From NCBI RefSeq assembly GCF_048541585.1, contig NZ_CP183303.1, positions 434,001 to 498,000 of the forward strand: 64,000 nt of DNA, in the 5' to 3' direction. Of this stretch, positions 60,220 to 64,000 are shown in pieces. Made by a program: the position numbers and the translations under genes. The DNA comes from Legionella_C sp048541585. Its GTDB lineage: Bacteria; Pseudomonadota; Gammaproteobacteria; Legionellales; Legionellaceae. The notes under the pieces were generated by a model. It searched no databases. It was not told the origin of the DNA and saw only the letters and a list, made by a program, of their open reading frames with translations. Positions within the stretch are counted from its first letter, which is position 1. The number at the start of each line of letters is the position of its first letter.

Positions 60220-61833
60220 TTAAATTAATTCATGTGGAGTGATGCAGAAAATAGTTTCTAACCAAGTTTCTAGTGATTTAAAATTAAAAGGCGATTCTAC
60301 AAAGCCAATATATTTATCTGGACGTACAACTACACTGGCACAATTTTTAATATGAAATCGGTCTTGAATAATATAATTTTCATCTACCCACACGGAAGAA
60401 AGTTGTGAATTGCAGTCTAAGGAGTCAATAACGACTAAATGCACTTCTAAAACAGCTTGATAACTTTTTGCCAACTCGACTAACTGTTTATCCATTGCTT
60501 CAGTTAAGTCGTTCTTTTTTAGAAAAATAAATAAGTGATGTAGCGTTCCTTGACAAATTTGTTCAATAAGTTGCGATGTTCTATGTCGTAGAGATTTTAG
60601 CGCTATTGCTGGTATAAATTGCCCAATACGAAATCGAGTTTTTTGCCCCATTACACACACTATAGGACTTTTAGCATATGAAATATCTAATTCGGCTAAG
60701 TCTTTAGCTATAGGAGAAATTATAAAATCATAAGAAGATAAAGCACTAACTAATCTATTACGTAAACTGATTAGTGATTTATTTTTAAGTAAAAACATCT
60801 TAGTCATAATATCTGTTTTCTTTAAAACAGCTTTGGCTATAGGATGTCGTTCCAATTGGTAGCTATTTAAAAGTGACTCCGGGGAATAGCCTTTAAGAAC
60901 TAAACTTAATTTCCACACTAAGTTATAAACATCCTGAATACCGGTATTTAGCCCTTGTCCACCCGCTGGACTATGAATATGTGCTGCGTCACCACAAAAA
61001 AAGACATGATTATAGCGATAATTATCAATTTGACGATGATGAATTGAAAACTCAGCTAGCCAAACGGGATCAGATAAAACTGCTTTATCCGAGCTTCGCT
61101 CATTGAAAAGAGTAATAATATCTTCTAAAGTAGGCTCTTCGGTCTTATTGATTGGCGCTGTTGCAACAAAACGATAGCGTCTATTTCCCATAGGGAAACA
61201 AGCTAAGGGACCACCATGACTAACATACATAATCATTTTATCTTCTGGCATATCCCATTGCACATGAATATCAGCTAACCACCAGCGCTGTTTATATTCT
61301 GCTCCTAAGAAATTTGCATGGCATAACTTTCTTAATGTACTGTGAGAGCCATCACAGGCAATAATCCACTTAGTCGCAATTTCTTCAGTTTGCCCATTAG
61401 CTTTTTTTACTACAGCCACTGTGGGGTCGCCATCGGTAAAAGAAACGAGTTCAGTTTGCCATTCAAGCGTAATGTCTCTTGCCAACAAACCCTGATAAAA
61501 AATACGCTCGGTTTTATTTTGTGGTAAGTCAATTAAAAAATTATAGTTACTTCCTATATTGTCGAAACTAACTTCAGTTACCACCTTGCCATCAGCTTTA
61601 AACAATACACCATAAACCTTATGCCCCTCCTCAAAGACATCATTTAAAAAGGAAGTATCTTCTAATGCTTCTAAAGTACGGATATGGATAGCTAACGCTT
61701 TTGATTTATCACTTAAAGTAGCTTTTTTATCAATAATGCGGCAATTTAACCCATGCCGCGATAATTCATTAGCACAAAATAAGCCAACGGGACCTGCACC
61801 TACAACCAGTACATCTATTATTTGTTGAACCAT
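60220..61833 (-). CDS. FAD-dependent monooxygenase, PheA/TfdB family
   Basis: A flavoprotein aromatic hydroxylase-type protein of 537 aa. It has the FAD motif GAGPVGLFCANEL (residues 12-24), the family DG motif in ACDGSHSTLR, the second FAD motif FFCGDAAHIHSPAGGQGLN and GIQDVYNLVWKLS. The C-terminal thioredoxin-like domain typical of PheA/TfdB proteins is short and divergent. It probably hydroxylates a small aromatic or related ring; the substrate is unknown. It stands alone, about 3.7 kb from the pvc cluster. AAAAGGA precedes the ATG at 61833. Confidence 0.9.
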   Translation of the reverse strand: MVQQIIDVLVVGAGPVGLFCANELSRHGLNCRIIDKKATLSDKSKALAIHIRTLEALEDTSFLNDVFEEGHKVYGVLFKADGKVVTEVSFDNIGSNYNFLIDLPQNKTERIFYQGLLARDITLEWQTELVSFTDGDPTVAVVKKANGQTEEIATKWIIACDGSHSTLRKLCHANFLGAEYKQRWWLADIHVQWDMPEDKMIMYVSHGGPLACFPMGNRRYRFVATAPINKTEEPTLEDIITLFNERSSDKAVLSDPVWLAEFSIHHRQIDNYRYNHVFFCGDAAHIHSPAGGQGLNTGIQDVYNLVWKLSLVLKGYSPESLLNSYQLERHPIAKAVLKKTDIMTKMFLLKNKSLISLRNRLVSALSSYDFIISPIAKDLAELDISYAKSPIVCVMGQKTRFRIGQFIPAIALKSLRHRTSQLIEQICQGTLHHLFIFLKKNDLTEAMDKQLVELAKSYQAVLEVHLVVIDSLDCNSQLSSVWVDENYIIQDRFHIKNCASVVVRPDKYIGFVESPFNFKSLETWLETIFCITPHELI

Positions 61834-62008
61834 ATTAAATCCTTTTAGTAAATCTGCTTGAGATTTATTATTTAATATTAATTATTATAGATTTCTTTTA
61901 AACTCCACAACAAAGGAAAAATGGCTACGGTGAGATATCGGCACTCTTTCTAAATTGCCATATACAGTCAGTCTCTATAGAAAAAGGGCTTTAAGATGCT
62001 CATATACT

Positions 62009-62326
62009 TTATGTACCTGTATTAGGTTCTATAGGAGGTACAATGGGTAAGTAGTTAAAACGGTCTTCGGCTGGTAATGAACCACATTCATCATAAGTGT
62101 TATCTAAGCAAAGAAAAAAACAAGTAGCGCCAGACTCTCGGGCACTATACACTGCCTCATCTACCGTAGGGAAACTAGCCAAATCTACCCCACTATGAAT
62201 GTAATCTGCTCTTTTAAAAGTAATTAACTCTACTAGATATTGATTTAAATCAGCACGAGAGTAAATAAGTCCAACAGGTTGTTCAGTTGAGAGTTCAAGA
62301 ATCTTCGATCGAGAGATATAGTCCAT
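62009..62326 (-). CDS. Small conserved-type protein, possibly DUF6482-like
   Basis: A 105-aa acidic protein (MDYISRSKILELSTEQPVG) with a YLVEL strand and an ending with VDEAVYSARESGATCFFL and TYDECGSL. The order resembles the DUF6482 family by eye (strand, EA helix, YDEM-like turn), but this is a weak match. No function is suggested. No strong ribosome binding site is seen. Confidence 0.5.
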   Translation of the reverse strand: MDYISRSKILELSTEQPVGLIYSRADLNQYLVELITFKRADYIHSGVDLASFPTVDEAVYSARESGATCFFLCLDNTYDECGSLPAEDRFNYLPIVPPIEPNTGT

Positions 62327-62461
62327 TGTTTTTGGCCTAAAGCTTATTTAATCTAAGTATAGTCTCAATTCTTAACACATGTTCCTTATTTATTCAGTTA
62401 TATAAAATAATAACCAACATAAATGCTGGTTATTATAATGCGATTTAAGTGGCGGTGATTG

Positions 62462-63139
62462 CTAATGGCAAGTCCATTTGACCTGATTAGAAATTGAAAA
62501 GACTTCATTATCACCAATTACTAAGTGATCTAGTAGTTGCACATCAATTAAATCTAGAGCGCGCTTGAGTTTTTTAGTAATGGTGAAATCTTGCTCACTT
62601 GCATCAGGTATTCCGGAAGGATGGTTATGAGCGAGGATAATTGCCGCTGCATTGAGGTTTAAAATTCGTATAATTAAAGGTCTTATATAAACATAGGCTG
62701 TATTAATTGTGCCTTGAAAAAGTTCTTCATAATGAATAATTCGATGCTGGTTATCTAGAAAAAGAGCTGAGAAAGTTTCATTAGCTTTATCTCTTAATTG
62801 ACGTTTAAGATAGGTATAAGTTTCTTGGCTGTTTGTTAATTTTATATTTCTTTTTAAATTAATTAAGTCACTCCGACGGCATATTTCTTTACAGGCTTGT
62901 AATTGTAGATAGCGAACTAATCCCATACCTGCTATCTGATTAAAATACTTAAAGTCTGCATTGAGTATTGCGCGCAAATCGCCAAACTTTTTTAGCAAAT
63001 CAAAAGCTAAATCTAGGCAGGATTTTTTGTTATTACCTGAGCTAATAAATACAGCGAGTAGCTCCATATCGGATAAATATTGGGCACCTTGTATTATTAA
63101 TTTTTCACGCAGGCGCAAGGGTACGGTGGTTAAATTCAT
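62462..63139 (-). CDS. radC: RadC family JAB-domain protein
   Basis: RadC-type proteins have a helix-hairpin-helix region (QYLSDMELLAVFISSG) followed by a JAB/MPN metal domain. Here the metal ligands are visible in LAHNHPSGIPDASEQD, where the two histidines and the aspartate would bind zinc; the upstream glutamate lies in the YEELFQGT region. At 225 aa it has the usual length. The family is widespread, but its proposed role in DNA repair is not firmly proven. It is divergent from coaBC, a common pairing in gammaproteobacteria. Confidence 0.93.
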   Translation of the reverse strand: MNLTTVPLRLREKLIIQGAQYLSDMELLAVFISSGNNKKSCLDLAFDLLKKFGDLRAILNADFKYFNQIAGMGLVRYLQLQACKEICRRSDLINLKRNIKLTNSQETYTYLKRQLRDKANETFSALFLDNQHRIIHYEELFQGTINTAYVYIRPLIIRILNLNAAAIILAHNHPSGIPDASEQDFTITKKLKRALDLIDVQLLDHLVIGDNEVFSISNQVKWTCH

Positions 63140-63204
63140 GCTAGTTATTCCTTTATAGCGAGGTTTGTGTTTTGATCGCGACTATTCTTATTTAGAATGA
63201 GTTA

Positions 63205-64000
63205 ATGATGCAAGATTTTATTAATAAAAAAATATTGTTAGGTATTTGTGGTGGTATTGCTGCTTATAAATCTGCCTATTTAGTCAGAGAGTTAACCAGA
63301 CTAGGGGCCGAGGTTAGAGTGGTTATGACAGAGGCTGCAATGCAATTTATCACCCCTTTAACGCTGCAAGCCTTAAGTGGTTATGAGGTACGTACTCAAT
63401 TATTTGATTCCCAAGCTGAGCGCGCAATGGGTCACATCGAATTAGCTCGTTGGGCTGATTATTTAATTATTGCGCCAGCTTCTGCTAATTGCGTAGCTAA
63501 ATTGGCTAATGGATTGGCAGATGATTTACTATCTACGCTCTACCTTGTAATAGAGGCGCCGGTTTTAATTTGTCCAGCAATGAATCAAAGTATGTGGAAA
63601 CATAAAGCGGTACAAAGAAATATAGAAAATTTAAAAGTGCAAGGTGCTTTGATTGTTGGCCCTGAAGAAGGGGGACAAGCCTGTGGTGAGTATGGCCTTG
63701 GACGTTTAAGTGAATTAGAAAATATTATTAATGCTTTGCGGCTACACGCAGTTTATGGACTATTAAAGGGCCAAACTGTCTTAATAACGGCAGGGCCAAC
63801 ACAAGAACCACTTGACCCAGTACGCTACCTATCTAATTACAGCTCAGGCAAGATGGGCTATGCACTAGCACAGGCAGCAGCAATGGCGGGCGCTAAGGTT
63901 ATTCTAATTAGTGGGCCAACTGCGCTTTCCCCACCACCAGGTGTTGAAATGTATTCTGTTATGACAGCTGCGCAAATGTATACTGAAGTTATGAAGCATT
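63205..64000 (+). CDS. coaBC: Bifunctional phosphopantothenoylcysteine decarboxylase / synthase, partial
   Basis: The first 265 codons of CoaBC (Dfp), cut by the right window edge. The CoaC part shows GICGGIAAYKSAYLVREL, the FMN-site ASANCVAKLANGLADD, the PAMNQSMW substrate-recognition motif and the catalytic cysteine in GGQACGEYGLGRL. The CoaB part begins with VLITAGPTQEPLDPVRYLS and NYSSGKMGYALA. It converts phosphopantothenate and cysteine to phosphopantetheine in CoA synthesis. Two adjacent in-frame ATG codons, 63205 and 63208, are both possible starts. Confidence 0.96.
   Translation, partial: MMQDFINKKILLGICGGIAAYKSAYLVRELTRLGAEVRVVMTEAAMQFITPLTLQALSGYEVRTQLFDSQAERAMGHIELARWADYLIIAPASANCVAKLANGLADDLLSTLYLVIEAPVLICPAMNQSMWKHKAVQRNIENLKVQGALIVGPEEGGQACGEYGLGRLSELENIINALRLHAVYGLLKGQTVLITAGPTQEPLDPVRYLSNYSSGKMGYALAQAAAMAGAKVILISGPTALSPPPGVEMYSVMTAAQMYTEVMKH

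Noticed and set aside
60220..61833. Assigning the flavin monooxygenase as PvcC
   Set aside because: It belongs to the PheA/TfdB type with a single-component FAD fold, not the two-component HpaB-type PvcC; kept only as a low-interest observation.

Overview
The window looks like a chromosome segment of a low-GC gammaproteobacterium of the Legionella group (Legionellaceae or a close relative). The 16S gene has Legionella-like signature stretches and a CCTCC anti-Shine-Dalgarno 3' end. The SRP RNA lies just upstream of dnaX. Accessory genes include an ankyrin-repeat protein and several orphan proteins of effector-like character. Base composition is AT-rich and fairly even. No prophage, plasmid, CRISPR or intact transposase gene is visible.

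Layout. 1-3.3 kb: dnaX (cut by the window edge), the 4.5S SRP RNA and an MFS transporter. 3.35-8.64 kb: a complete rRNA operon (promoter, 16S, tRNA-Ile(GAT) only, 23S, 5S, terminator) with long RNase III-type processing stems around 16S and 23S. 8.7-16.4 kb: a YgjP-type metallopeptidase, a YfcH-type epimerase, gamma carbonic anhydrase with glutathione reductase, a lipoprotein HlyD/ABC exporter, and a frameshifted alpha/beta hydrolase. 16.9-20.3 kb: dienelactone hydrolase, a choloylglycine hydrolase-type amidase and a GPH/SLC45-type sugar transporter.

20.5-36.9 kb is the most coherent accessory block. Six co-directional alpha-glucan/trehalose genes follow each other: glgE, a treS-maltokinase fusion, a MalQ-GlgB fusion, treZ, a GH57/DUF3536 enzyme and treY. 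From known family reactions they form a closed loop. TreY/TreZ release trehalose from glucan, TreS makes maltose, the kinase makes maltose-1-phosphate, GlgE rebuilds linear glucan, and MalQ/GlgB remodel and branch it. No glgC, glgA, otsA or glgP is in the window. A 650-bp gap after glgE is full of palindromic repeats.

37-53 kb: a MITE-like element, an ankyrin protein whose N-terminus may be papain-like, an exported MsrB with its DipZ/DsbD-type reductant supply, two SDRs, trpS, a monoheme cytochrome-like protein, an L,D-transpeptidase, several orphans and an N,N-dimethylformamidase-like secreted protein. 53.6-57.5 kb: an isonitrile-type cluster (pvcA, pvcB, cytochrome P450, overlapping) with a near-perfect Fur box and a divergent LysR regulator, suggesting an iron-controlled small molecule. 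57.9-64 kb: an AhpD-like protein, orphans, a PheA/TfdB-type flavin monooxygenase, radC, and the start of coaBC running off the right edge.

All functional calls come from reading motifs and family resemblance by eye; no database search was run.
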